Below are positions 8,282 through 16,364 of a stretch of 44,554 nt of DNA, piece after piece. The DNA lies in NCBI RefSeq assembly GCF_004349215.1, contig NZ_SMKU01000032.1, positions 1 through 44,554 of the forward strand, in the 5' to 3' direction. Source of the stretch: Actinomadura rubrisoli. GTDB taxonomy: Bacteria > Actinomycetota > Actinomycetes > Streptosporangiales > Streptosporangiaceae. The notes beneath the pieces were generated by a model, which saw only the letters and a program-made list of their open reading frames with translations, was not told the DNA's origin and did not search any database. Both the position numbers and the translations under genes were made by a program. Within the stretch, counting starts at the first letter, position 1; each line of letters starts with the position of its first letter.

Positions 8282-10642
8282 ATGACGCAGCGGGGGCGCA
8301 AGATCACCATGTTCCTCGCCGCCGTCGTGGCCGCTGTGGCGGGCCTCGGGATCCCGTCCCCGGTTAGCGCCGAGGCCGCCGAGAGGCCCGTCGAGGGACC
8401 CGCCGCCGCCCGCACCCGGTCCCTCCCGCCCACGATCACGGGGCGGGCCGTGATCATCGGCATTCCCGGGCTGCTGTGGAGGGACGTCGACAAGAGGCGC
8501 ACGCCCGCGCTGTGGGGGCTGATGGCGCAGGGCTCGGGCGGGGGCCTCAGTGTCCGCGCGACGCGGAACTACACCTGCCCGACCGATGGCTGGCTGACGC
8601 TGTCGGCGGGCCAGCGCGCGCGGCTCGCGCACGGCGACTGCGCGCTCCCGTCCGCGCCCGTCCTGCCCGGCGAGTCCTCCCCCACCGGCATGCCTCCCGA
8701 GGGCGGCGCCATCGCCGCGGGCTGGCCGGCGATCAAGGGCGACAACGCGGGCACGTCCTACCACGCCCAGGTCGGGCTGCTCGGCGACGCCGTCCACTCG
8801 GCGGGCGGCTGCACGACGGCGGTCGGGCCCGGCGCGGTGTTCGGTCTTGGCGACGGGACAGGCCGCGTCGACCGCTACGTCGCGGCCCCCGACAAGGCGA
8901 CCACCGCCGACTGGACGCGCTGCGCGGTCGCCGCCGTCGACATCGACGACATGTTCCGCGCCTACCTCGCCGCCGGGGTGGACCCGCACGGCGACCAGGT
9001 CCCGGTCGAGGACCGCAAGCGCGCCGCCGCCGCGGCCGCCGCGGACCGCCGGGTCGCGCAGGTGCTGTCCGGGATCCCGTCCGGGACGGCCGTCCTGGTC
9101 GCGGGGCTCTCCGACACCGGCGTCCGCCCGCATCTGCGCGTCGCCCTCGCCAAGACGGCGGGCGGGGGAGCGGTCGGGGCGGGCCCCGGCTTTCTGTCCT
9201 CCGCCGCCACCCGGCAGGACGGGCTGGTCACCCTGACCGACCTCACCGCGACGACGCTGAAGGTCCTCGGCCTGCCCCAGCCCAAGCAGGCAGTCGGATC
9301 GGCCTGGCGGTCCGACCGGTCGAAGGCGTCGACCCGGGCCCGGATCGACGCGCTGGTGGACGAGGACGTGGCCAGCCAGGCGATTCGCAACGTCCAGGCG
9401 CAGTTCTACTGGATCCTGTTCGCCGTCCAGCTCATCCTGTACGGGATCGCGGCGCTCGCGCTGCGGCGGCTCGGCGGCGAGCCCCGCAGGCGGGCGCGGA
9501 TCCTCGGCGGCACGCGGGTGATCGCGCTGCTCGGCGGGGCGGCGCCGGGCGCGTCCTTCCTCGCCGGGCTGCTCCCCTGGTGGCAGGCCCCCCGCCCGAC
9601 CCTCATGCTGATCTGCGCGGTGCTCGGCTTCAGCGGCCTGCTGACGGGCCTCGCGCTCGCCGGGCCGTGGCGCCGGTCCTCGTTCGCCCCCGGACTGGTG
9701 ATCACCGGGGTGACCGCGCTCGTCCTCGCGCTGGACGTGATGACCGGCTCGACCCTCCAGCTCAACACGCTCATGGGCTTCACCGCGCTCGTCGCCGGAC
9801 GCTTCTACGGCTTCGGCAACCAGGCGTTCGCGCTGTTCGCCGTCGCCGCGATCCTGACGGCGGCGTGGCTGGCCGAGTTCCCGCTGCGCGCCGACCGCGA
9901 CCGAGACGGCGACCGGGCGCCGGACGCGTCCGCCTCGCGGTGGGCGTTTCCGCGGAGCGGACGGGCGGCGGCCGTCGGGGTCGTCGCCGTCGTCGGGGTG
10001 ATCGCCGTCGCCGTGGACGGGCTTCCCGCGTGGGGCAGCGACTTCGGCGGCGTCCTCGCGATCGTCCCCGCGTTCGCCATGCTCGCCATGATGGTCGCGG
10101 GCAAGCGCGTGTCGCCGCTCAAGCTCGGCCTGTTCTGCCTGGCGGGGCTCGCGCTGGTGCTGTTCATCTCCTACCTGAACGCGCGCAGCTCCAACCCCAC
10201 CCACCTGGGCCGCTTCTGGCAGGACCTCATGGACGGCGAGGCGTGGGGCGTCATCAAGCGCAAGTTCACCGCCATGGTCGGCAGCCTCGGCTACTGGCCG
10301 TTCACCCTTCCGCTCGCCGCCGCCCTCGGGTTCCTGTTCCTGGTGCTGGCCCGTCCCAACCGGTGGCGGGGGGTCTCGCTGCTGCACCGCGCCTACGAGC
10401 ACAGCATCACGATGCGCCCGGCGCTGATCTGCGCGCTGGCGGTGGGCGTCATCGGCACGCTGGTGAACGACTCGGGCGTGGTGATCCTGTCGGTCGCGTT
10501 CAGCCTGTCGACCCCGCTGATGCTCGCGGCGGGCGTCCGGTCGCTGGAGCTCGATCTGATCGACGACGCAGGCACAGGACGGCCAGCGCGGCCAGAACAG
10601 CGAGAAGGGTCCACGGAATCACCGTCGGCCGAACGTCCTTGA
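8282..10642 (+). CDS. Alkaline-phosphatase-like polytopic membrane protein
   Basis: This 786-aa protein has a cleavable-looking signal segment (FLAAVVAAVAGLGIPSPVSA), an extracytoplasmic domain to about residue 365 and then about ten membrane helices. The outer domain looks like the alkaline phosphatase/sulfatase fold: GRAVIIGIPGLLWRDVD at the first strand, TPALWGLMAQGSGG, and RNYTCPTDGWLTLSAG. The usual metal-binding Asp/His set is not obvious, so catalysis is doubtful. Membrane-part signatures GRFYGFGNQAFALFAVA and LVNDSGVV resemble motifs in Firmicutes proteins of similar design. Cell-envelope glycan or lipid modification is the likely role, judged from the four glycosyltransferase-type neighbours. 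Its last 143 nt overlap the convergent MptB-like gene. Confidence 0.75.
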   Translation: MTQRGRKITMFLAAVVAAVAGLGIPSPVSAEAAERPVEGPAAARTRSLPPTITGRAVIIGIPGLLWRDVDKRRTPALWGLMAQGSGGGLSVRATRNYTCPTDGWLTLSAGQRARLAHGDCALPSAPVLPGESSPTGMPPEGGAIAAGWPAIKGDNAGTSYHAQVGLLGDAVHSAGGCTTAVGPGAVFGLGDGTGRVDRYVAAPDKATTADWTRCAVAAVDIDDMFRAYLAAGVDPHGDQVPVEDRKRAAAAAAADRRVAQVLSGIPSGTAVLVAGLSDTGVRPHLRVALAKTAGGGAVGAGPGFLSSAATRQDGLVTLTDLTATTLKVLGLPQPKQAVGSAWRSDRSKASTRARIDALVDEDVASQAIRNVQAQFYWILFAVQLILYGIAALALRRLGGEPRRRARILGGTRVIALLGGAAPGASFLAGLLPWWQAPRPTLMLICAVLGFSGLLTGLALAGPWRRSSFAPGLVITGVTALVLALDVMTGSTLQLNTLMGFTALVAGRFYGFGNQAFALFAVAAILTAAWLAEFPLRADRDRDGDRAPDASASRWAFPRSGRAAAVGVVAVVGVIAVAVDGLPAWGSDFGGVLAIVPAFAMLAMMVAGKRVSPLKLGLFCLAGLALVLFISYLNARSSNPTHLGRFWQDLMDGEAWGVIKRKFTAMVGSLGYWPFTLPLAAALGFLFLVLARPNRWRGVSLLHRAYEHSITMRPALICALAVGVIGTLVNDSGVVILSVAFSLSTPLMLAAGVRSLELDLIDDAGTGRPARPEQREGSTESPSAERP

Positions 10643-12101
10643 TCAGCCAGGACAGGTCGTCCGGCATCCCGATGCGGTCGGGCGCGCGCGCGGGCAGATA
10701 GGCCAGGCTGAGGGCCGTGGTGTGGGCGAGCAGGATCCAGTCGAACCGCGTCCAGGGGAGCAGGGCCAGCAGCGCCCAGCCGAACCCGTCGTACCAGGGC
10801 AACTCGTAGGGCGCGGCGAGGAGCCAGGCGAGCACCAGTGCGGCCGCGATCCGGCGCTGTTCGTCCTCTCGCGGCAGCGCGCGCGCCAGCAGGACGAACA
10901 GCACCAGGCCGAGCGCCATGGAACCGGCCTTGATGACTTCGCGGTGGCCGCGTCCCATCGCCGCGTCCAGCAGATGCCAGGGGGTACCGAGCGAGACCAT
11001 GTTGCTCGCCTCCCTGACGCGGTCCAGCGCGTGCGGTCCGGCCAGCGCGTACGACACGACCGCGACGACCACGGCGCCCAGCAGCAGCGCGCCCAGTCCC
11101 CCGAGCGCCCGCCCTCGCCGCGTGCCCTTCCACGCGTCGCGCAGCAGCGCCCATGCGGGCCCGCCGCCCACCAGGACGGCGGGCAGCTTGATCGCCGTGC
11201 CCGCGCCGACGAGGGCACCGGTGGCGAGCGCCCGTCGCCACACCGACGAGGCGGACAGGGCCGAGGTCGACACGGCGAGCGCGGCCACCATCGGCGCGAT
11301 GGCCAGGACGTCGTTGTGCGCCCCCGCGATCAGGTGGAACAGCAGCAGCGGGTTGCACGTCCACAGCAGGGCCGTCCGCAGGCGCCGTTCGTCGCTCCGC
11401 GCCGTCCGGTAGAGGATCAGCGCGGTGAGCGCGAACGCGAGCGTGTTGAGGACCGACAGCGCGAACACCGTCAGCCGCACCGATCCGCCGCCGACCCAGG
11501 AGGCGAGCGCCTGCCCGCCCGTCGCGATCGGCCCGTACACCGACGGCGTGGAGCGCCATTCCTCGGGCGCGCCGACCACCGGGTCGCCCGGCAGGTCGAC
11601 GGCCCGCGTCGTGTACGGGTCGTGTCCCGTCGCCGCCATCCGCCCGTACGAGGCGTAGTTCAGATGGTCGGCGGACCCGACCGGCGGCATGAACGTGAAC
11701 GCGGCCGCCACCAGCAGCCCGGTGACCACCAGCGGCAGCGGCCTGACCCGCCAGCCGCGGCGCACCGCGGCGAAGCACAGCCCGAGCCCTGCCGCGCTCG
11801 CCGCCACACCCGCCACGACGAGCCCGATCACCAGGTAGGGCGAGGGGCGGACGTCCAGCGCGTACGGCGGCTCGCCGCGTCCGCCCGCCAGCGCGGGCTC
11901 GAAGACCGACGGCCCCAGCAGGGCCATGGCGAGGAAGCACGCCAAGCCGGTACCGATGGCGCATAGCCCTGCGGTTCCCTGCCGCCCGGCGGTCCCCTGC
12001 CGCCCGCCTGTCGCCGGAGCCGGGCCTGGCTGGGCGGGGGGTTCCTCGTCCGGGGGGCTTTCGGGGTCCGAGCGGGACGCGCCCGGCCCGGGACGTGTCA
12101 T
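10500..12101 (-). CDS. MptB-like alpha-1,6-mannosyltransferase (GT-C)
   Basis: This 533-aa polytopic protein resembles the MptA/MptB group, polyprenol-phosphomannose-dependent mannosyltransferases that build the mannan core of lipoglycans. Recognisable are the loop SADHLNYASYGRMAATGHDPY with its acidic residue, then VVGAPEEWRSTPSVYGPIA, and multiple helices such as GTAIKLPAVLVGGGPAW. The N-terminal 45 residues are Pro/Ser-rich and cytoplasmic, including a GRQGTA duplication. Its ATG at 12101 overlaps the TGA of the GT2 gene as ATGA, so the two are translationally coupled. Its 3' end overlaps the convergent 8282 gene by 143 nt. Mannose specificity is inferred from the family. Confidence 0.8.
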   Translation of the reverse strand: MTRPGPGASRSDPESPPDEEPPAQPGPAPATGGRQGTAGRQGTAGLCAIGTGLACFLAMALLGPSVFEPALAGGRGEPPYALDVRPSPYLVIGLVVAGVAASAAGLGLCFAAVRRGWRVRPLPLVVTGLLVAAAFTFMPPVGSADHLNYASYGRMAATGHDPYTTRAVDLPGDPVVGAPEEWRSTPSVYGPIATGGQALASWVGGGSVRLTVFALSVLNTLAFALTALILYRTARSDERRLRTALLWTCNPLLLFHLIAGAHNDVLAIAPMVAALAVSTSALSASSVWRRALATGALVGAGTAIKLPAVLVGGGPAWALLRDAWKGTRRGRALGGLGALLLGAVVVAVVSYALAGPHALDRVREASNMVSLGTPWHLLDAAMGRGHREVIKAGSMALGLVLFVLLARALPREDEQRRIAAALVLAWLLAAPYELPWYDGFGWALLALLPWTRFDWILLAHTTALSLAYLPARAPDRIGMPDDLSWLIKDVRPTVIPWTLLAVLAALAVLCLRRRSDRAPATGRPPRASAGSTG

Positions 12102-12829
12102 CGGCGGCGGCCGCGCAGCCAGGGCAGCCGTCCGGTCACAGCGGGCTCGCGGACGGCGAGCGCCCTGGCCACGTCCCGGAACTGCCGGGCGCGGTGCACC
12201 TGCGCGTGCCAGTCGGTGCCGGTGGCGCGGTGCGCGAGCGGCACCTCCACCTCCGCCACCCGGAAGCCCTTGCGCAGCAGGTCGATGGTGAGCGCCGTCT
12301 CCACGCCGAACCCGGCCGCCAGGGGGAGCGCGGCCTCGAACGCGGCCCGCGTCAGGCAGCGCTGCCCGTTGAGCGGCTGCGTGGCCTCCCAGCCCGTGGA
12401 GCGCCGGATCCCGTCGCGCGACAGCCGCACGACGAAACCGTGCCCGCCGAGCTTCACGGTCGTGGAGAACACCGCGATCGTCATGTCGGCGTCGCCCGCC
12501 AGCACCGGCTCGACCAGGGGCGCCGCGTCGCGGGCGGTGCCGGCGAGGTCGGCGTCCAGGAACAGCAGGTGGCGCGGGGCGTCGCGGCCCTCGTCCAGCA
12601 GCCGGACGGCCTCCGCGCCGCTCTCCATCGCCGCGCCCTTGCCCCGGTTCCGGCCGTGCCGGACGACCCGCGCCCCGGCCTGCCCCGCAACTCGCCCGGT
12701 GCCGTCGGACGAGCCGTCGTCGACCACCACGACCAGGTCGGCGCCGGGCAGCTCCTGCGCGGCCTTCACCGTGGCCGCGATGCGGTCGGCTTCGTCCTTG
12801 GCCGGGATGATCACCGCTACGTCCTGCAT
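12098..12829 (-). CDS. Family 2 glycosyltransferase
   Basis: This 243-aa cytosolic or membrane-associated GT-A enzyme has the nucleotide-binding start VAVIIPAKDEADRI, the motif VVVVDDGSSDGT, the metal-binding LFLDADLAGT and the acceptor-side GQRCLTRAAFEAALP. It resembles polyprenyl-phosphate-sugar synthases but has no C-terminal membrane segments. It may provide the lipid-linked mannose used by the coupled MptB-like enzyme; this is inference. The open frame reaches 12928, but ATG 12829 starts right at the family N-terminus and has TACGAT 7 nt upstream, so I take it as a leaderless start. A conserved Lys/Arg-rich GRNRGKGAAM is present. Confidence 0.85.
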   Translation of the reverse strand: MQDVAVIIPAKDEADRIAATVKAAQELPGADLVVVVDDGSSDGTGRVAGQAGARVVRHGRNRGKGAAMESGAEAVRLLDEGRDAPRHLLFLDADLAGTARDAAPLVEPVLAGDADMTIAVFSTTVKLGGHGFVVRLSRDGIRRSTGWEATQPLNGQRCLTRAAFEAALPLAAGFGVETALTIDLLRKGFRVAEVEVPLAHRATGTDWHAQVHRARQFRDVARALAVREPAVTGRLPWLRGRRR

Positions 12830-12836
12830 AACCGTG

Positions 12837-12842
12837 ATCGTA
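12837..12842 (-). promoter_or_regulatory. -10 element (TACGAT) of the GT2-MptB operon
   Basis: TACGAT on the minus strand precedes ATG 12829 by 7 nt, with no ribosome-binding site between. Confidence 0.45.
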
Positions 12843-12935
12843 GTGCGCGCCGGGACCAACCGCCGGAAAGTCCCCCTGCCGGCCCCCGGGAGCCGCCGCC
12901 CACCGGGAGGCGGCCCGTCCCAGGACAAAGCGCGA

Positions 12936-12965
12936 CGGCCCGCGGGGGTGCTCCCCCGCGGGCCG
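12936..12965. terminator. Strong hairpin terminator
   Basis: GGCCCGCGGGGG (12937-12948) and CCCCCGCGGGCC (12953-12964) form a perfect 12-bp stem with a TGCT loop, extendable by one pair. It lies 20 nt past the STAS gene stop on the minus strand and upstream of the GT2 gene. Confidence 0.85.
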
Positions 12966-12984
12966 CCGGTCGGTTACGGACGGG

Positions 12985-13320
12985 TCAGCCGGCGTCCAGA
13001 GCGGGCGCGGCGTCGGACACGGTGAAGACCGTGTCGAGCCCGGTGACCTGGAGGATCCGCTTCACGGCCGGGCGCGGCGCGGCGAGCTCAAGGGCGCCGC
13101 CCTGCTCCTTGAGCCGCTTCATGGCGGCGAGGAGCACGTTCATGCCGGTCGAGTCGCAGAACTCGACACCGCTCAGGTCGACCACGATGTGGTCGGCCTC
13201 GTCGCGCAGCAGGCCCGCGAGGGCCGCCTGCAGCCTGGGCGCGGTGTACAGGTCGAGCTCGCCGGTCGCCGTGACGACGGCGTGACTGCCCTGAGACGCG
13301 GTCGAGACATTCAACTCCAC
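12985..13320 (-). CDS. STAS-domain anti-sigma factor antagonist
   Basis: This 111-aa protein is a single STAS domain of the BldG/RsbV/SpoIIAA group, which binds a kinase-type anti-sigma factor and frees its sigma factor. The phosphorylatable serine is S57 in CDSTGMNVLLAAMKRL. The core strand HIVVDLSGVEF and the opening VVTATGELDLYTAP are typical. The frame allows a GTG at 13329, but I prefer the GTG at 13320: it gives the N-terminus MELNVST common to this family, and TAGTGT lies exactly 7 nt before it. An RsbW-like ATPase gene about 10 kb away (23269-23715) is a possible partner, not a proven one. Confidence 0.9.
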   Translation of the reverse strand: MELNVSTASQGSHAVVTATGELDLYTAPRLQAALAGLLRDEADHIVVDLSGVEFCDSTGMNVLLAAMKRLKEQGGALELAAPRPAVKRILQVTGLDTVFTVSDAAPALDAG

Positions 13321-13327
13321 GTTCGGC

Positions 13328-13333
13328 ACACTA
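13328..13333 (-). promoter_or_regulatory. -10 element (TAGTGT) of the STAS gene
   Basis: TAGTGT is 7 nt upstream of GTG 13320. It overlaps the alternative GTG at 13327-13329, which argues against that earlier start. Confidence 0.45.
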
Positions 13334-13451
13334 TCTCGCCCAAGGGCCGCGGGCCAGACAGTTCACCAAGTCCCGTGTGGCGCGGGCGTGTCCGGGGCGC
13401 GGCGCCCACGGAGCCTGCCCTTACGCTTTGTGAACTACGTACGGTAATGTC

Positions 13452-13634
13452 ATGCCTCCGTTCCGTCCGGCGGCCGCGCCCGGCCCGGTGAACTGCCGGG
13501 TTCGGCTCTCCTCGGGCCGCGGAGTACGGGAGGCTGAGCAGGTGCAACAGCGGCATGGGCAGGTGGGCGGCGCCGGGTGCGCGGCCCGTGGCGCGCCATC
13601 CGCGATCATGCAGTGGGGGGTGCGCCGCAGATGA
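13452..13634 (+). CDS. Possible small leader ORF (60 aa) coupled to the next gene
   Basis: This ORF encodes a 60-residue Arg/Gly/Pro-rich peptide starting MPPFRPAAAPGPVNCRV, not a family I know. Two features support it. TACGGT (13440-13445) lies 6 nt before its ATG, the same arrangement as other leaderless genes here. Its TGA also overlaps the ATG of the next gene as ATGA (13631-13634). It may be a translated leader that delivers ribosomes to the 13631 gene, which has only a distant G-tract in place of a ribosome-binding site. The peptide itself may have no function, and its composition alone would not have marked it as coding. Confidence 0.4.
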   Translation: MPPFRPAAAPGPVNCRVRLSSGRGVREAEQVQQRHGQVGGAGCAARGAPSAIMQWGVRRR

Positions 13635-14002
13635 AGGCCGACCGGACGACCGACCCGCGAGAGGCACGGCTGCGCGAACGGCTGGAGACGATCCGGGCGC
13701 GTTCCGAGAAGTCCACCTCCTGGCGGACGTCCACGCAGTACCTGTCCCGTCTGATGAACAAGGACGGCTTCGTCCCGATCCGGACGCGTCTCTCCCGCGA
13801 GGACCTCGCCTTCCTCTCCGGGGCCCGGGACGAGGTCATCACGTTCGCCGAGTTGTCCGTGCGCCTGCTCGACCTGCACCGGCCGCAGGAGTCGGGGGGC
13901 ATCTCCAGCGACCCCGACAACCCCATCCGGCGCTGCCGCGCCTGCATGTGGCGCTGGCCCTGCCCCACCGTCCGCGCCATCGACGAAGCCCTGAACCGCT
14001 GA
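13631..14002 (+). CDS. Small conserved actinobacterial protein with CxxC and Trp-rich C-terminus
   Basis: This 123-aa soluble protein starts KADRTTDPREARLRERLETI, a charged helix, and ends in the distinctive cluster NPIRRCRACMWRWPCPTVRA. Three cysteines (CRAC plus PC) could bind a metal, but a fourth ligand is not visible. Similar short proteins occur in Streptosporangiales genomes without assigned function; I cannot name one. An upstream GTG (13577) would add 18 residues, but ATG 13631, overlapping the leader-ORF stop, fits better. It converges on the histidine kinase gene with only 3 nt between the stop codons. Confidence 0.7.
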   Translation: MKADRTTDPREARLRERLETIRARSEKSTSWRTSTQYLSRLMNKDGFVPIRTRLSREDLAFLSGARDEVITFAELSVRLLDLHRPQESGGISSDPDNPIRRCRACMWRWPCPTVRAIDEALNR

Positions 14003-14005
14003 CGG

Positions 14006-15124
14006 TCAGACGGTCAGGGGGAGGCGGACCTCGAAGCGGCAGCCGGGGCCGGCGTTCGCCACTCCGATCCTGCCGGCGTGGGCCTCCACGATGCCACGGG
14101 CGATCGCGAGGCCGAGGCCCGCGCCGCCGCCGGGCGTGCGGGCCGCCTCGCCCCGGAACGCGACGTCGAACACGCGGGGCAGGTCGGCCTCGGGGATGCC
14201 GCCGCAGGCGTCCACCACCGTCACGCGGGCCTCGCCGTCGCGCACCTCGCCGATGATCTCGACCGCGCCGTCGCTGGGCGTGTGCCGGATCGCGTTGACG
14301 ACGAGGTTGCGGAGCGCCCGGCCGAACTCCCCCGCGTCCACCCGGACGGGCAGCCCCTCGCGGACGTCGCCGCGGATCCGGACGCCCTTGGCGCGGGCGA
14401 GCGCCTCCGCGCCCGCGACCGCCTCGGCGACCAGGTCCGCCAGGCCCACGCGCCGCCGGGACAGCCGGAGGGCGCCCGCGTGGATCCGGGACAGCTCGAA
14501 CAGGTCGTCCACCATCTCGGTGAGCCGCTCCACCTCCACGCGGATCCGCCCGTGGTAGCGGTGGACGGTGCCCTCGTCGGCGACCACCTCGTCCTCCAGC
14601 GCCTCGGCCATCGCGCGGAGGCCGGCGAGGGGGGTGCGCAGGTCGTGGCTCACCCACGCGACCAGCTCGCGGCGGCTCGCCTCCAGCGCCTGCTCGCGCT
14701 CGTGCGCGGCGGCCAGCCGGTCGTAGGCGGCCTCCAGCTCGCGTGACAGCTCGGCCAGCTCGGCGGGCAGGCGGGCGGCGGGCGGACGGAAGCGGTCCGC
14801 GCGCACTGCCTCGACGAGCATCCGGTTCGCGGCCACCAGGCGCCGCCCCAGCAGCACCGACACCGCCATCGCGACCAGCCCGGCGGAGGTGACCACCGCG
14901 AGGACGACGGCGCGGTCGTGGTCGTTCAGCAGCATCATGAACGAGATCACCAGGATGCCCGAGATGGTCGCCAGCACCGTCGCCGCGCCGACGACGATCA
15001 GCTGGGTGGCCACCGACCGCCCCCGCAGCCCGTACAGGAGCCCGAGCGCCACGGCCGCGACGACGAGCGCCGCCAGCGCCGCGTAGAACACGACCCACAG
15101 AAGGTCCTCGAACGGGATCATCAT
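14006..15124 (-). CDS. Sensor histidine kinase (OmpR-partner type)
   Basis: This 372-aa membrane kinase has an N-terminal block of about three helices (residues 8-100) with almost no extracytoplasmic loop, so it probably senses the membrane or an intramembrane signal. A short linker and coiled coil follow, then HisKA with the phospho-accepting H160 in ELVAWVSHDLRTPL, the N box NLVVNAIRHTP, the G1 box VDACGGIP and the G2 box GGGAGLGLAIARG. ATG 15124 overlaps the TGA of the response regulator as ATGA, showing a coupled two-component operon. The signal and regulon are unknown. It is convergent with the 13631 gene. Confidence 0.92.
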   Translation of the reverse strand: MMIPFEDLLWVVFYAALAALVVAAVALGLLYGLRGRSVATQLIVVGAATVLATISGILVISFMMLLNDHDRAVVLAVVTSAGLVAMAVSVLLGRRLVAANRMLVEAVRADRFRPPAARLPAELAELSRELEAAYDRLAAAHEREQALEASRRELVAWVSHDLRTPLAGLRAMAEALEDEVVADEGTVHRYHGRIRVEVERLTEMVDDLFELSRIHAGALRLSRRRVGLADLVAEAVAGAEALARAKGVRIRGDVREGLPVRVDAGEFGRALRNLVVNAIRHTPSDGAVEIIGEVRDGEARVTVVDACGGIPEADLPRVFDVAFRGEAARTPGGGAGLGLAIARGIVEAHAGRIGVANAGPGCRFEVRLPLTV

Positions 15125-15840
15125 CCGCCCCCTCCCTGTGACGCGCGCGGTTCGTAGCGGTACCCGACGCCCCAGACCGTGACGATGCGGCGCGGCGCCG
15201 TGGGGTCGTCCTCGATCTTCTCCCGGAGCCGCCGCACGTGGACGGTGACCGTGGACGAGTCGCCGAACGACCAGTCCCAGACGCGTTCGAGCAGCTCGTC
15301 GCGAGTGAACGCCTGCCTCGGGTTGCGCAGCAGGAACGCCAGCAGGTCGAACTCGCGGGCGGTGAGCGCGAGCCGCCCGCCGCGCAGCGTCGCCTCGTGC
15401 GCGCTCACGTCGACCACCAGGTCCCCGTCGCTCAGCGGGCCGCCCGCCCCGGTGGGGACGAGCGCGCCCCGCGCCCGCCGCAGCACCGACCGGACGCGAA
15501 GGGCCAGCTCGCGCGGGCTGAACGGCTTGGTCACGTAGTCGTCGGCGCCCGTCTCCAGCCCGACGAGACGATCGGTCTCCGCGCCGAGCGCCGTCAGCAT
15601 CACGATCGGGACGGTCGAGGTCTCGCGGAGCCGCCGGCACACCTCCAGGCCGTCCATCCCGGGGAGCATGAGGTCGAGGACGACCAGGTCGGGCGGGCGG
15701 TCCTGGGCCTTGCGCAGCGCCGTGCGCCCGTCGGCCACGCATTCGACGTCGTACCCGTCGCGGGCCAGGTAGCGGGCGACGACCTCGGCCACCGTCGGGT
15801 CGTCGTCCACTACGAGGACACGGCCGGCGTGGGTCACCAC
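15121..15840 (-). CDS. OmpR/PhoB-family response regulator
   Basis: This 239-aa DNA-binding regulator has a receiver domain (about 5-120) with the acidic cluster VDDDP, phosphoacceptor D56 in VVLDLMLPGMDG, the conserved Thr in VMLTALGAE and Lys in DDYVTKPFSPREL. The C-terminal winged helix (about 140-232) includes LTAREFDLLAFLLRNP and VTVHVRRLREKIEDDP. It starts at GTG 15840, with a second GTG next to it. It is the first gene of an operon with the kinase, which starts inside its stop codon. TAGCGT about 50 nt upstream on the minus strand may be its -10 box. Confidence 0.93.
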   Translation of the reverse strand: MVTHAGRVLVVDDDPTVAEVVARYLARDGYDVECVADGRTALRKAQDRPPDLVVLDLMLPGMDGLEVCRRLRETSTVPIVMLTALGAETDRLVGLETGADDYVTKPFSPRELALRVRSVLRRARGALVPTGAGGPLSDGDLVVDVSAHEATLRGGRLALTAREFDLLAFLLRNPRQAFTRDELLERVWDWSFGDSSTVTVHVRRLREKIEDDPTAPRRIVTVWGVGYRYEPRASQGGGG

Positions 15841-15983
15841 CGGGCCCTCACCAGGCCGTACGCGGACGCGAGCAGAGAGATCACCCCTTCACGCTACGGC
15901 CCCGCGGACGTCTTCCACCCCACGCGTCACCACTCCGTAAGGAAGTGATCACGGGGCGGACGTGCCGGCGGCCGGTCCCTGAC

Positions 15984-16017
15984 GGGCCTCAGGGCCGGGA
16001 CCCCAGGGGCCTCAGGG
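15984..16017. repeat. 11-bp direct repeat in intergenic DNA
   Basis: GGGCCTCAGGG occurs at 15984-15994 and again at 16007-16017. The first copy also contributes to the inverted repeat CCCTGA/TCAGGG. The rest of the 266-bp gap between the response regulator and the small membrane protein shows no gene. Confidence 0.6.
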
Positions 16018-16094
16018 TGGGCCTCGGCCGCACGGCGGGTGGTATGAGATCCAGGGTCGTCCCGGAGGGTGATGACGGTCCAGGGGCCAGCGAA

Positions 16095-16100
16095 TACGGT
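16095..16100 (+). promoter_or_regulatory. -10 element (TACGGT) of the 16107 gene
   Basis: TACGGT is followed after 6 nt by ATG 16107. Leaderless transcription is predicted. Confidence 0.45.
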
Positions 16101-16106
16101 GGGGTC

Positions 16107-16280
16107 ATGGGAAAGACAATCCTCACCATTATCGGTGTTGTGCTCGCCATCTGGCTCGTGATGAGCGTGATCGGCGCCATCCTCTCCATGCTGAAGGTCT
16201 TCTTCTTCATCGGTTTCGTGGCGGTGCTGGTCGTGCTGGCCGTCACCCTCGTCTCGAAGATGTCGAAAGCCGGTCGATAG
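16107..16280 (+). CDS. 57-residue two-helix membrane protein
   Basis: This tiny protein consists of two hydrophobic stretches, ILTIIGVVLAIWLVMSVIGA and FFFIGFVAVLVVLAVTLV, ending in the basic tail SKMSKAGR. I do not recognise a named family with confidence; small actinobacterial membrane proteins of this layout (for example DUF5326-like) are common and of unknown role. TACGGT 6 nt upstream of the ATG and the clean hydrophobic pattern support that it is real. It stands alone between the two-component operon and the acyl-CoA ligase gene. Confidence 0.7.
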   Translation: MGKTILTIIGVVLAIWLVMSVIGAILSMLKVFFFIGFVAVLVVLAVTLVSKMSKAGR

Positions 16281-16364
16281 GGCGGCCCGCCCCTCTTGCC
16301 CGCGCTTCGCCGGTGACCGCATGATGCCGAGACAACAAGGCGGTCATCGGCGAAAGGACCTACC

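Noticed and set aside
8147..10402. Long minus-strand frame opposite the phosphatase-like membrane protein
   Set aside because: Its translation is Arg/Gly/Pro/Glu-rich without hydrophobic core or motif, while the opposite strand has a signal peptide and regular membrane helices.
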